DNA of 43,503 bases from Planctomycetota bacterium (GCA_021831565.1 JAKBMM010000022.1:1-43503); one strand, 5' to 3'; positions 15,696 through 24,710 are shown, numbered from the stretch's first letter. The notes: a model not told the origin generated them from the letters alone. Translations and numbers: made by a program.

Positions 15696-17249
15696 ATGCA
15701 GGAAAATTTCAACCAGGCGGCCCATCCTTCGTTTGAAGAATTTGTCCGCTTGGCGCGCCCGGGAACCACGGTTCCCGTTTACATCACCATTACCGGCGAC
15801 TACCTGACTCCCGTGACCGCTTACGAGCGGCTGGCGAGCCTTTCCGAATATTCGTTTCTATTGGAATCGGTGGTGGGCGGCGAACGCATCGCGCGCTATT
15901 CATTTCTAGGCGCGGCGCCGCGAAGAGTCCTCCAGGCCAGAGGGCACAAGGCGCTGATCGAAGATTATCAGCCGGGCCGCTGCGAAAAAAGGGAATTTGA
16001 TTCGGTCGATCCGCTTAAGGAACTCGAAACGCTCCTGGCGCCGATTCAACCCGTGCGCTTGCCGGGGTTGCCGACATTCGTGGGCGGAGCGGTCGGCTAT
16101 GCCGGTTACGACACCGTGCGCTACCTGGAACCGGAAAAACTCGCCGCGCCGCCACCCGACAGCCGCGGATTGCCCGATCTGCTCTTCGGCATTTACGACG
16201 AGCTGGTAATTTTTGACCACGTTCAGAAAATTATTCTCGTTTTAACCAATGTCCATGTCGATTCCGGCGATCGGAAAACCGCCTACGATGACGCCCTGGA
16301 GCGAATCGACCGGATGGTTCAGGTTCTGGCCCAACCGCGGCCGGCGCGGCTGGGCATTGTGAACCTTGGGGGGAACCGCCCGCCGGCGCACCAAAGCAAT
16401 TTCACGCGCCAGGCGTTTGAAGAGGCGGTGCTGGCGGCCAAGCAATACATCGAGGCCGGCGACATTTTTCAGGTGGTGCTTTCCCAATGTCTGCGCGTGG
16501 ACACGCGCGCCGCGCCTTTCGATATCTATCGGGCGCTGCGGATGATCAATCCCTCGCCGTTCATGTTTTACCTGACCGCCAAACCCTGCACGCTGGTCGG
16601 CTCGTCGCCGGAAATTATGTGCCGGGTGCAGGATGGCGTAATCACGAATCGCCCCCTGGCGGGCACGCGGCGGCGCGGCGCGACGCCCCAGGAAGACCAG
16701 AGGCTGGAAAAGGAGCTTCTGGCCGACCCCAAGGAACTGGCCGAACATGTGATGTTGGTGGATCTGGGCCGCAACGACGTGGGGCGGGCGGCGGCGCCGG
16801 GGTCCGTCCGCATCAGCGATGCGCTGAGCGTGGAGCGCTACAGCCACGTGATGCACATCACGACGAACGTAACCGGTCGTCTGGCGGAGGGTAAGACCTG
16901 TTTCGACGCCTTGCGGGTCGCCTTGCCGGTGGGCACGGTCAGCGGAGCACCGAAAATCCGCGCCATGCAGATCATTGATGAACTCGAACCGACGCGCCGC
17001 GGCCCCTACGGGGGTGCGGTGGGATATGTGGATTATGCTGGAAACATGGATACGTGTATTGCACTTCGCACCATGGTGATCGCACCGCCGGCGGGCCGGG
17101 ACCGCGCCCCGGAACTTTCCCGCGTGTATATTCAGGTCGGCGCCGGCCTGGTGGCCGATTCCGTTCCCGCCGCCGAATACCAGGAAACTCTCAACAAGGC
17201 CGCCGGGTTGCTTCAGGCCGTGGCTCTGGCCGAGGCGGGGCTGGGCTGA
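15696..17249 (+). CDS. trpE: Anthranilate synthase component I
   Basis: The protein has 517 residues. ATG 15696 follows AGGAG (15685-15689) at 6 nt. It makes anthranilate from chorismate, using ammonia from a TrpG/PabA partner not present in this window, as the first step of tryptophan synthesis. The Trp-feedback motif LLES (55-58) followed by RYSFLGA argues for TrpE over PabB. The chorismate-binding half shows AAKQYIEAGDIFQVVLSQ, NPSPFMFYL, GSSPEIMCR, LAGTRRRG, MLVDLGRNDVGR, and VGTVSGAPKIRAMQIIDELE, with GAVGYVDYAGNMD near the end. Length and motif order are normal. It stands apart from other trp genes here. Confidence 0.96.
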   Translation: MQENFNQAAHPSFEEFVRLARPGTTVPVYITITGDYLTPVTAYERLASLSEYSFLLESVVGGERIARYSFLGAAPRRVLQARGHKALIEDYQPGRCEKREFDSVDPLKELETLLAPIQPVRLPGLPTFVGGAVGYAGYDTVRYLEPEKLAAPPPDSRGLPDLLFGIYDELVIFDHVQKIILVLTNVHVDSGDRKTAYDDALERIDRMVQVLAQPRPARLGIVNLGGNRPPAHQSNFTRQAFEEAVLAAKQYIEAGDIFQVVLSQCLRVDTRAAPFDIYRALRMINPSPFMFYLTAKPCTLVGSSPEIMCRVQDGVITNRPLAGTRRRGATPQEDQRLEKELLADPKELAEHVMLVDLGRNDVGRAAAPGSVRISDALSVERYSHVMHITTNVTGRLAEGKTCFDALRVALPVGTVSGAPKIRAMQIIDELEPTRRGPYGGAVGYVDYAGNMDTCIALRTMVIAPPAGRDRAPELSRVYIQVGAGLVADSVPAAEYQETLNKAAGLLQAVALAEAGLG

Positions 17250-17285
17250 GAATCGCCGGGCGGCATGATTCGACCGATCGCGGCG

Positions 17286-17303
17286 TCCCGATCGCCATCG
17301 GGA
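17286..17303. repeat. REP-like palindrome after trpE
   Basis: TCCCGAT-CGCC-ATCGGGA is a perfect 7-bp hairpin 37 bp after the trpE stop. The same CCCGAT/ATCGGG arms occur after polX, split there by a MITE-like insertion. It may serve as a terminator or be a dispersed extragenic palindrome. Confidence 0.5.
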
Positions 17304-17414
17304 TTGCCCAATGGTCTCCCTGCGTGTCAGAGCCAAACAGCCGGCGTTTGCGCCGCGGGCCAACCCGGACCGGGCCGCCGGCGGGACTTTCCAGAAAGAC
17401 TACGGGAACAGAAG

Positions 17415-18386
17415 ATGAAAATCGCCATCGCCATCACTCTCGGGACAGCTCTGGCGGCGGGACTCTCCGCCGGCGCGCGCAGTTTCGGATTCTCCCCGCA
17501 GAACCTTACCTTAAGCCCCTGGCGCGATGGACTCTATGTACAAACATGGAACAACGGTCTTCTGGAAAATAAAAGCCACGTGCGGAACAGCGGCGCGCCG
17601 GCCCAACTGGAATTATGGGATTTTTCAGGACGTGTTCGTCTGGCCAATACCGGCAAGTATTCTCCGACGGTGGCGGTTCATTCGTTGTATCTGGGGCTGG
17701 ATTCCAATACCGCGCTTCTGCCGCATCAATTGGTCAACGATGCCATGAGCGTCGGCATGCCACTGGGAAAATTCGCCGGATGGGGATTCGGCGTATCGGT
17801 GGGGGCGGGATATGCCGGTAACAGCCCTTTCAACGATTCTCATGCCGTCTACGGCATGGCCCGCGTAGTCGTGCAGCGTCGTCTGTCGCGGTGCGATCAG
17901 CTTGCTGTTTTTCTAGATTACAACGGCAATCGTCAACTATTGCCGGACGCGCCGCTTCCGGCCCTGGAGATTGAGCACAAACAACCCCATCTGCGCTGGA
18001 TGCTCGGTTTTCCCGACGAAGATGTCCGCTGGCGGCCATTGCCCCGGCTTGCCATTCACGTTGATTATCAACCGGTTGTTTCCGGTGTGGCGGATATCGA
18101 ATATCGCCTGCTGCGCTGGCTGCACGTGTTTGGAAAGTTTGAAAGCTCTTCCTGGGCGTTTCACCTCGATTATTACAGCAGCACCCAGCGGGTGTTTTTC
18201 GCCATCAGCCGCATAGAGGGAGGCCTGCGACTCTTCGCATGGCGCAAACGTCTGGCCGTGGAGGTGGGCGGCGGCTATGCGTTCAACCAAACCTTGGGTG
18301 AAGGCTATGATGCCCGTGATGAGCATACGGTGAGCCAGATCGCCAATTCGGCGTTTGCCCTGGTCACGCTGGCGGTGCGGTTTTAA
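17415..18386 (+). CDS. Putative outer-membrane beta-barrel protein, function unknown
   Basis: The protein has 323 residues. ATG 17415 begins a clear Sec signal (MKIAIAITLGTALAAGLSAGA); upstream in-frame sequence back to 17265 overlaps a palindrome and is unlikely to be coding. The mature part alternates polar and aromatic/aliphatic residues in many short strands (LRWMLGFPDEDVRW, LAIHVDYQPVVSG, WAFHLDYYSS, LAVEVGGGYAFN) and ends in LAVRF. A C-terminal Phe after alternating residues is the usual insertion signal of outer-membrane barrels. I do not recognise the family. The next gene on the same strand is a sugar transporter, so a role in uptake is possible but unproven. Confidence 0.6.
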   Translation: MKIAIAITLGTALAAGLSAGARSFGFSPQNLTLSPWRDGLYVQTWNNGLLENKSHVRNSGAPAQLELWDFSGRVRLANTGKYSPTVAVHSLYLGLDSNTALLPHQLVNDAMSVGMPLGKFAGWGFGVSVGAGYAGNSPFNDSHAVYGMARVVVQRRLSRCDQLAVFLDYNGNRQLLPDAPLPALEIEHKQPHLRWMLGFPDEDVRWRPLPRLAIHVDYQPVVSGVADIEYRLLRWLHVFGKFESSSWAFHLDYYSSTQRVFFAISRIEGGLRLFAWRKRLAVEVGGGYAFNQTLGEGYDARDEHTVSQIANSAFALVTLAVRF

Positions 18387-18511
18387 TGCGTGGTAAAATG
18401 CGAGCGCATTGGCCGGTATAAAACCTGAGTGAACGGTCATTTGGGATGGCGATCAGCGGAAGTTTCGCCGGTCCGCCTGCGGGCCTTGGCGTGAATGAAA
18501 GGTTATTAAGG

Positions 18512-19945
18512 ATGGCGATCAACGTGGGCACAGTCAGTGCGGGAGTTGACACGGTCGAACGGCCCGGTAACCGGACTTATCGCGGCCCGTTCACCATTAT
18601 GACCATCCTTTTTTTCATGTGGGGGTTCATGACGGTCTGGAATGACATTCTCATTCCACGCTTTAAAGAGGCGTTCACGCTGAATTACTTTCAAGTGATG
18701 CTGATCCAATTTGCGTTTTTTGGAGCTTACACTTTTGGATCGCTGGTCTATTACCTGGTTTCCATGTTCTGGGGTGATCCCATCAACCGCATCGGCTACA
18801 AGAACGGCGTAATCATCGGCCTACTTCTCGCGGCGGCGGGAAGCCTCCTATTTTACCCGGCGGCTATATTAATATCCTATCCGTTTTTTCTGATGGCGTT
18901 GTTTATCGTGGGCGTGGGATTTGCGATGCTGCAGATTGCCGCCAATCCGTACATCACCATTCTGGGGCCCGAGCGCACCGCTTCGAGTCGACTAAATCTC
19001 TCGCAAGCCTTTAATTCCTTCGGTACAACCATCGGCCCGATCATCGCGGGTTGGCTGATTTTTAAAGTGTTCAATGGTCCGGGGAGCCATGGAGCGCAGT
19101 CTGTAAAAATTCCCTACCTTTGTCTGGGGGTCGTGTTTCTGGCGCTGGCGGTGTTTTTTATGTTCGCCCATTTGCCTAACTTTACGAACACGGAACATGT
19201 CACCCGCGGAGCCGGGGCGCTTAAGCACCCGCATACCGTGCTGGGGATGCTGGCGATTTTCATGTACGTCGGCGGTGAGGTTTGCGTGGGCAGCTCCATT
19301 ATTAATTATCTCAACCTGCCCAAGCTTGGCGGGCTTAGCCATGAGGAGGCCTCCAAGTTTCTCGCGTTTTACTGGGGCGGCCTGATGATCGGCCGGTTCA
19401 TGGGTGCTTTTGCGCTGAGCGATGTCAGAAAATGGCTGCGCAATACGATAGTGGTATTGCTTCCGGTGGTGGCTTTTATCACGATCTGGGTGCTGTCCGG
19501 ACGGGCCAATGCGCTGCATTATGGCGTAATGCTGGCGGTGATGCTGGCGGCATTTTTTCTGGGCGCGGCCAGCCCGCAGCGAATGCTGGCGTTGTTCAGC
19601 TTTATTATCATCGCCCTGCTGTTGACGGGCATGCTCTCGGCCGGAGCCGCGGCGATATGGGCGATACTTGGTATCGGTCTATTTGATTCGGTCATGTGGT
19701 CGAACATCTTTTCACTGGCCATTGAGGGGCTTGGGGCACTCAAAAGCCAGGCCGCATCGCTGCTGATGATGTCGGTGTTCGGCGGGGCGCTGATGCCGCC
19801 GCTGCAGGGTATTGTGGCGGATCACATCGGCATTCAGTTATCCTTTATTGTGCCGATGGTATCCTACGTATACATTGCGTTCTATGGCTTGTATGGATAC
19901 CGTGCCGGGAGGCGGTCTAAAGCGATCCCCGCCGGGAATATTTAA
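18512..19945 (+). CDS. FucP/GluP-type sugar:H+ symporter (MFS)
   Basis: The protein has 477 residues from ATG 18512, with GAAAGG about 10 nt upstream; an earlier ATG at 18446 in the same frame is possible but lacks a spaced ribosome site. About twelve hydrophobic segments are visible. Several stretches match the fucose/glucose-galactose permease family closely: FFMWGFMTVWNDILIPRFK, FTLNYFQVMLIQFAFFGAY, GVGFAMLQIAANPYITILG and RLNLSQAFNSFGTTIGPIIAG. Near the end, FDSVMWSNIFSLAIEGLG and MMSVFGGALMPPLQGIVAD also fit. It imports a monosaccharide across the inner membrane with protons; which sugar cannot be told. It faces the convergent DUF4838 gene. Confidence 0.9.
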   Translation: MAINVGTVSAGVDTVERPGNRTYRGPFTIMTILFFMWGFMTVWNDILIPRFKEAFTLNYFQVMLIQFAFFGAYTFGSLVYYLVSMFWGDPINRIGYKNGVIIGLLLAAAGSLLFYPAAILISYPFFLMALFIVGVGFAMLQIAANPYITILGPERTASSRLNLSQAFNSFGTTIGPIIAGWLIFKVFNGPGSHGAQSVKIPYLCLGVVFLALAVFFMFAHLPNFTNTEHVTRGAGALKHPHTVLGMLAIFMYVGGEVCVGSSIINYLNLPKLGGLSHEEASKFLAFYWGGLMIGRFMGAFALSDVRKWLRNTIVVLLPVVAFITIWVLSGRANALHYGVMLAVMLAAFFLGAASPQRMLALFSFIIIALLLTGMLSAGAAAIWAILGIGLFDSVMWSNIFSLAIEGLGALKSQAASLLMMSVFGGALMPPLQGIVADHIGIQLSFIVPMVSYVYIAFYGLYGYRAGRRSKAIPAGNI

Positions 19946-19999
19946 GGCGCGACGGATGCTATTGCCCGGCAGTGAAATTATTGAGTGATTCGAATCCAG

Positions 20000-21814
20000 T
20001 TAGTATGACAATTTCTTATCGATAGCCGCGGCCCAATCGGAAACCGGACGGGATTCCGAAATATCCCCCACGCCGAACCGCCGGAGAGCTTGCACGAAAC
20101 GGTTGAACTTCTTTCGGAACGAAGCTTTCTTCGCCGCGGGAGAGTTCTTGGCGGGCATGCGGCGCATCAATTCCACATAGCGTATGCTCAAGCGCGCCTC
20201 CTGAACGCGATGGAGCTGGGCGGGATTGGACTTTACCGCCGCCTGCGCTTTTTGAAACAGGTGGTTCGCTTTTTTCAATACGTTCGAGTTCAGGTAGGGC
20301 GCCATGATGGAATCGCCTTCGCCCATCCGCACGTTCGGTCGGTGCGCCTGGTTCTGCATCAATCGTAAATACCGGTAGATATATCGACCAGCCGGACCGT
20401 AATAACCGTTGCTGAACTCCCGGACCAGCTTCCAGACGTTCTGCTTCGGGTTCCACAGCAGATGCGCTATCACCCAGGTGCGCATCGCCATCATCTCACC
20501 GATGGAATCGTGATCGCCCTCACAGAAGACGCCGGAAACCCCGTGCTCATGAAAAATTTGAAAGTCGGCGCCCAGCTCATCCCAATCGGGAAACGGCTGG
20601 AGGTAGTTGGCGAAATTCGTTACGTACTGCCAGACCTGCAGGTGACCGGGGGCCACTTTAGCCCACCCCAACAGACATTTGTACGTGAAGCGATTGTGCG
20701 GCGAAGCAAGCGAGTGCGCAAAATCCATACCAATCGGGGCCAGGCACACCAGGACATGAGGTCCCGGTTTGATGGTGCCGGGTATGGGAGGCTTCTCCGT
20801 ATATTGATAGGCCAGTGTATCGAACCAGATGTCGCGGCCCGGGAGTTGTTTCTGCACCGCGGCGGCCACCTGGTTCACGAAATTCAACAGAGTGCCTGAC
20901 GGCGCGCCGTACCGGGCGTCACTGGCCCGGGAGCGGGCGCCCTGGGAATTTCCATCTGCCGCGTCATTCGGCGAAAGCCCCAGCGTGAGCTGTTCAGGGT
21001 TGGCTTTAGCCTCCGCCACCAGCCCCGCGGTGACGATCCGGAGCACGTGGGGATTTACCAGGGAAAGTTGGGAGCCGGGAGCGTCGCTGCGCTTCCCATT
21101 GATTAAACTATAATATTCGGGGTGTTTGGCAAAATACTTCGAAGGCGGCACCAACTGGTAGAAATTTTCCGAACCCTGAAACAACCGGTTGATCCCCCCC
21201 AAATAGGCCCTGTCCGGAACGCTTACGCCGTCTAATTTCAGATGAGCATCCCACTGGGCGGACGTCTCCGCCATGTACTCATCCGTATCCCGATACGAAA
21301 AAGCGGGAGCCTGCCTTTCATGCAGTGGTGGAATCTTCACCACCCGACGGTGGGGTATAAATGTATCGTTCGGTGAATACCAGCGAACCCCGAGCCGCTC
21401 TTCCAGAAATGTGTAGACCGCATAGAGTGTTCCCCGGTCGTCGTTACCCGCCAACGCTAAATTCCGGCCGGAAGTCTCTATGAAAAATCCCTCCGCCGGC
21501 AAAGAACGCAGCGCCAGTTTGGGGAAAGCCGCCAGCAACGCGTGGCTCGGCCCGACGTAGATGGCCGGACTGCCGGTTTGCTTGGAAGTGATGACAAAAT
21601 TCGCTCCTGAAATCTGATGCAGATCCGCCGATAACTCACCGGCGGCATGTTTTACCGTCGCCGAGGCCTTCGCGCCGATCACGATCGCATACCGCGTGCG
21701 GCCATGGGCGGCCAGTGTCAGGGCGGCGCCGGCGGCCATGCGGGTTACGCTCGCCACGGCCAGGATGGGGGTCAGAAAGCAGATGAGAAGTGAATATCGC
21801 CGGCACACTTTCAT
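20000..21814 (-). CDS. Secreted DUF4838 family protein
   Basis: The protein has 604 residues. ATG 21814 follows CAAGGAG at 6 nt. A Sec signal is visible at residues 1-30 (SLLICFLTPILAVASVTRMAAGA). The N-terminal part (about 35-150) has the alpha-glucuronidase-N-terminal-like layout seen before DUF4838: AAGELSADLHQISGANFVI, AIYVGPSHALL, GNDDRGTLYAVYTFLEERLGVRWYSP. The DUF4838 region follows, with NFVNQVAAAVQKQLPGRDIWFDTLAYQYTEKPP split over two strands, then PHVLVCLAPIGMDF and HEHGVSGVFCEGDHDSIGEMMAMRTWVIAHLLWN. Such proteins are common in planctomycetes and Bacteroidetes near polysaccharide-degradation genes and are presumed carbohydrate-active, but I know of no settled activity. Confidence 0.82.
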   Translation of the reverse strand: MKVCRRYSLLICFLTPILAVASVTRMAAGAALTLAAHGRTRYAIVIGAKASATVKHAAGELSADLHQISGANFVITSKQTGSPAIYVGPSHALLAAFPKLALRSLPAEGFFIETSGRNLALAGNDDRGTLYAVYTFLEERLGVRWYSPNDTFIPHRRVVKIPPLHERQAPAFSYRDTDEYMAETSAQWDAHLKLDGVSVPDRAYLGGINRLFQGSENFYQLVPPSKYFAKHPEYYSLINGKRSDAPGSQLSLVNPHVLRIVTAGLVAEAKANPEQLTLGLSPNDAADGNSQGARSRASDARYGAPSGTLLNFVNQVAAAVQKQLPGRDIWFDTLAYQYTEKPPIPGTIKPGPHVLVCLAPIGMDFAHSLASPHNRFTYKCLLGWAKVAPGHLQVWQYVTNFANYLQPFPDWDELGADFQIFHEHGVSGVFCEGDHDSIGEMMAMRTWVIAHLLWNPKQNVWKLVREFSNGYYGPAGRYIYRYLRLMQNQAHRPNVRMGEGDSIMAPYLNSNVLKKANHLFQKAQAAVKSNPAQLHRVQEARLSIRYVELMRRMPAKNSPAAKKASFRKKFNRFVQALRRFGVGDISESRPVSDWAAAIDKKLSY

Positions 21815-21840
21815 GGAAATCTCCTTGAAAAAAGAAGCGG

Positions 21841-21856
21841 AGGACTTTTCAGTCCT
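21841..21856 (-). other. GAAA-tetraloop hairpin in the DUF4838 leader
   Basis: On the minus strand AGGACT-GAAA-AGTCCT is a perfect 6-bp stem capped by a GNRA loop, about 27 nt before the start codon and just upstream of its ribosome site. It could stabilise the mRNA 5' end. Confidence 0.4.
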
Positions 21857-21906
21857 GTAAGCTTCGGGACTCCATATTACCGCCAGCTTAGATAATTACA
21901 ATGTGC

Positions 21907-21937
21907 TTGACTTCAGGCTGCCTGATAATTTTATACC
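21907..21937 (+). promoter_or_regulatory. Possible sigma70-type promoter for glmS
   Basis: TTGACT (21907-21912) and TTATAC/TATACC (21931-21937) are separated by 18-19 bp, in a locally AT-rich stretch about 100 nt before the glmS start. The spacing is slightly long. Confidence 0.35.
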
Positions 21938-22028
21938 AAGATCCGGCAGAGTTCACCGTTGGAATCAGGCGGTTTTGATAGAGAATCCATAGAGCGATTA
22001 CCGATAATTTATCCATGTCGGATCATGT

Positions 22029-22032
22029 GGAG
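22029..22032 (+). promoter_or_regulatory. glmS: Ribosome binding site that fixes the glmS start
   Basis: GGAG lies 7 nt before GTG 22040 but only 4 nt before ATG 22037. The GTG start places the catalytic Cys directly after the initiator Met, as the enzyme requires, so GTG is preferred. Confidence 0.7.
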
Positions 22033-22039
22033 CCCGATG

Positions 22040-23872
22040 GTGTGTGGAATCATCGCATACGTGGGTTATAAGGACGTCCAACCGTTGCTGTTGGAGGGGC
22101 TCAAGCGGCTTGAATACCGCGGCTATGACTCCGCGGGCATTTGCATCAGGGGAGATTCGGGCTTCTTTGTGCGCAAGGCCGCCGGGCGCATCAGTGTACT
22201 CGAGTCCCTGCTCGACGAGGAGCGAACCGCGCCGCACGGGCGCATCGGCATGGCGCACACCCGCTGGGCGACCCATGGCGCGCCAACGGAGATCAATGCG
22301 CATCCCCATACCGATGATAAGCAACTGGTGGCCGTGGTGCACAACGGCATCATTGAAAATTACGTGGCGATCAAGCAGTTTCTTACCGACAAAGGCCACA
22401 AGTTTGTCAGCCAGACCGACACGGAGGTTCTGGCGATGCTGATCGGCCATTTTTACCAGGGCAACCTGACCAGGGCGGTGCAGGCGGCGCTGCATGAAGT
22501 AAGAGGAACCTACGGCCTGGCGGCGATGGGCGCGGAGGAACCGGAAACGCTGGTGGTGGCGCGGCGCGGTTCGCCGCTGATTATCGGTGTGGGAAAGGAT
22601 GAATATGTTGTCGCTTCCGACGCCGCGGCGATTGTCGAACATACCACGCAGGTGGTTTACCTGAACGACAACGAAATGGCGGTGTTGGCGCCCGGCACGT
22701 TCAAGACCATGACCATCGACGACATTCCCGTCACCAAGGAAGTCCAGGAAGTGGAATTCTCCCTGCAACAGATTGAACTGGGTGGCTATCCGCATTTTAT
22801 GCTCAAGGAAATTTTCGAGCAGCCGGAAGCGATCGCCAACTGCTTGCGCGGCCGGTTGGACAAGAGCGAAGGACGGGTGGTTCTGGGAGGACTTTCGCAG
22901 TACAGCCGGGATATTGTCCGGGCGCGGCGCATCATCATCACCGGGTGCGGGACCGCGTGGCATGCGGGGCTGGTGGGAGAATTTCTGTTTGAAGATCTGG
23001 CCAAAATACCAACGGAAGTGGAGTACGCCAGCGAGTTTCGTTATCGCAACCCCATTATCGAAGATGGGACGATTGTGATCGCCATCAGCCAGTCGGGAGA
23101 AACAGCCGATACGCTCGCGGCGCTGCGCGAGGCCAAGGATCGCGGCGCGCTGAGTCTGGGTATCGTCAACATTGTCGGCAGCACCATCGCGCGGGAAACG
23201 GACGCGGGCATCTATCTGCACGTGGGACCGGAAATCGGCGTGGCCAGCACCAAGGCGTTCAGCGGACAAATCGTGGTTGAAGCGCTCCTGGCGCTGACCA
23301 TCGCCCGCCGCAAGTACATGTCGCAGAGCGTGCTGGAGGAATTCCTCCGGGCTTTGGACCGAATTCCCAACCAGATGCGACTGGTGCTCCGCCAGAGCGA
23401 TCTGATTCGCCAAGTGGCGGCGCAGTACTCACACCGGGACAACTGGCTCTTCCTGGGCCGCGGCTTTAATTATCCTGTGGCCTTGGAGGGCGCGCTCAAG
23501 CTCAAGGAAATCAGCTATATTCACGCCGAGGGTCTGCCGGCGGCGGAAATGAAGCATGGCCCGATCGCCTTGATTAATCCCGGCATGCCCGCGGTATTCA
23601 TCGCCACGCGCGGCACCCAGTACGAGAAATTGCTGGGCAATATCCAGGAGGTCAAGGCCCGCGGTGCCAAGATCATCGCCGTGGCCAATGAAGGTGACGA
23701 TCATGTCAGCCACGTGGCCGATCACGTCCTGACTGTTCCCGACACCATCGAGCCTTTGCAGCCGCTGTTGACGGTTTTGCCGCTGCAATTATTGGCCTAC
23801 CATGCCGCGGTGGAACGCGGCTGCAACGTGGATAAGCCGCGGAATCTGGCCAAAAGCGTCACGGTGGAATAA
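22040..23872 (+). CDS. glmS: Glutamine--fructose-6-phosphate aminotransferase (isomerizing)
   Basis: The protein has 610 residues, the usual length. It makes glucosamine-6-phosphate, the entry to UDP-GlcNAc for peptidoglycan and lipopolysaccharide. From GTG 22040 the protein begins MCGIIAYVGY, so processing of Met exposes the N-terminal nucleophile Cys of the glutamine amidotransferase domain (about 1-240), which also shows YRGYDSAGI, HTRWATHG and HNGIIENY. Two SIS (sugar isomerase) domains follow: TGCGTAWHAGLVGEF and ISQSGETADTLAALREAK, then GRGFNYPVALEGALKLKEIS and AEMKHGPIALI. It ends KPRNLAKSVTVE, the usual terminus. I saw no glmS ribozyme core between 21815 and 22039. Confidence 0.97.
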   Translation: MCGIIAYVGYKDVQPLLLEGLKRLEYRGYDSAGICIRGDSGFFVRKAAGRISVLESLLDEERTAPHGRIGMAHTRWATHGAPTEINAHPHTDDKQLVAVVHNGIIENYVAIKQFLTDKGHKFVSQTDTEVLAMLIGHFYQGNLTRAVQAALHEVRGTYGLAAMGAEEPETLVVARRGSPLIIGVGKDEYVVASDAAAIVEHTTQVVYLNDNEMAVLAPGTFKTMTIDDIPVTKEVQEVEFSLQQIELGGYPHFMLKEIFEQPEAIANCLRGRLDKSEGRVVLGGLSQYSRDIVRARRIIITGCGTAWHAGLVGEFLFEDLAKIPTEVEYASEFRYRNPIIEDGTIVIAISQSGETADTLAALREAKDRGALSLGIVNIVGSTIARETDAGIYLHVGPEIGVASTKAFSGQIVVEALLALTIARRKYMSQSVLEEFLRALDRIPNQMRLVLRQSDLIRQVAAQYSHRDNWLFLGRGFNYPVALEGALKLKEISYIHAEGLPAAEMKHGPIALINPGMPAVFIATRGTQYEKLLGNIQEVKARGAKIIAVANEGDDHVSHVADHVLTVPDTIEPLQPLLTVLPLQLLAYHAAVERGCNVDKPRNLAKSVTVE

Positions 23873-23897
23873 GAAACTATCTCAAAAGATGGTTTCT
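23872..23897. terminator. Hairpin between convergent glmS and ThuA-like genes (hairpin family copy C)
   Basis: The arm at 23872-23882 (AGAAACTATCT), loop CAAA and the arm at 23887-23897 (AGATGGTTTCT) give an 11-bp stem with a single T/G wobble. It starts at the glmS stop and ends 5 bp from the stop of the opposite gene, so it can serve both. It resembles the hairpins at 2351 and 8955. Confidence 0.6.
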
Positions 23898-23902
23898 AAC
23901 GT

Positions 23903-24571
23903 TTATTTTCCTTCGGGGCGCGCCGCCCACAGGAATCCCCTTCGCATGAGAGTGATATGCGGTTCCTGCGCCACAACTTTCGCATCGTGCCCCACCGACG
24001 AGTAAAATACACGGCCTTTTCCCCAGAGCTTGGTCCAGACCACCGGCATATCCACAGGCCCGTTGGGCGAATGCGGACCATCCGCGCCCGGCGCGGGAAC
24101 TCGCGTATCCGCCAGGATTTTGATCGCCGGGTCCACGTGCATGTAGTATTGCTCGCTGACCACCTGAAAATCCTGAATGTCCTGGGTGATCGGATGCTTT
24201 TTGTCGGTAATTCGCACGGTGTAGGATATGCGGCCGCCGCCGGGATGGCTCACGAACTGGCCGCCAGTGATGAATTGCCAATCCCCATTGCGGAAGGCGT
24301 CGCACATGCCGCCGTGGCAGCCGGCGATTCCCACACCGCTCTGAACGGCCTGTGAAACTCCGCGGACTTGTTCGCCGGTAATGTTACCCCCCGTCCAGAC
24401 CGGTACGATCAGGTCCAGCGCCAGCAGACGTTGCCCGTCCGCCAGCGTTTCCAGCGACTCGCTGGTCTGAACCGTAAAACCGTCCCGGCTTAGGACATCG
24501 CGAAAAACCTCGGTGACCTCACGCGGGTGATGGCCGTCCCAGCCGCCGAACACGATCAAAGCATTGCGCAT
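23903..24571 (-). CDS. ThuA-like domain protein
   Basis: The protein has 222 residues. ATG 24571 follows GGAG (24580-24583) at 8 nt; upstream in-frame sequence to 24688 covers the divergent promoter and is not likely coding. The protein is one ThuA-like, glutamine-amidotransferase-type alpha/beta domain: ALIVFGGWDGHHPREVTEVF, VVPVWTGGNITGEQV, VQSGVGIAGCHGGMCDAF, ITGGQFVSHPGGG, YYMHVDPAIKILADT, PVVWTKLWGKGRVFYSSVGHD. The conserved His/Gly-rich turns are present. ThuA relatives are linked to trehalose or other sugar metabolism and are widespread in planctomycetes. No signal peptide is seen, so it is probably cytoplasmic. The exact reaction is unknown. Confidence 0.85.
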   Translation of the reverse strand: MRNALIVFGGWDGHHPREVTEVFRDVLSRDGFTVQTSESLETLADGQRLLALDLIVPVWTGGNITGEQVRGVSQAVQSGVGIAGCHGGMCDAFRNGDWQFITGGQFVSHPGGGRISYTVRITDKKHPITQDIQDFQVVSEQYYMHVDPAIKILADTRVPAPGADGPHSPNGPVDMPVVWTKLWGKGRVFYSSVGHDAKVVAQEPHITLMRRGFLWAARPEGK

Positions 24572-24681
24572 GGTAAAACTCCAAATTTCGAAAACGGATG
24601 AACTATAAAGCCCACCGTTCAGGGTGTCAAACGGCGGCGGGAATGAAGAGCGCCCAGGACCATCCTGATCGCGGAATTTCA

Positions 24682-24710
24682 TTGACAACGCGCCCGCCCC
24701 GGATGATAAT
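24682..24710 (+). promoter_or_regulatory. Near-consensus sigma70 promoter for the small membrane protein gene
   Basis: TTGACA (24682-24687) and GATAAT (24705-24710) are separated by exactly 17 bp, 67 bp before ATG 24777. It lies in the divergent region with the ThuA-like gene and is the best promoter match in the window. Confidence 0.65.

Noticed and set aside
18546-18552. TTGACA inside the N-terminal coding part of the sugar transporter
   Set aside because: No -10 element lies at the right distance and it is within the gene.
21815-22039. glmS ribozyme in the glmS leader
   Set aside because: The conserved ribozyme core is not visible, and the leader instead contains a promoter-like pair and an AT-rich stretch.
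21998-23413. Long open frame (471 codons) antisense to glmS
   Set aside because: It is a shadow of a highly conserved gene in a GC-rich genome, with no domain, no ribosome site and a composition explained by the sense strand.
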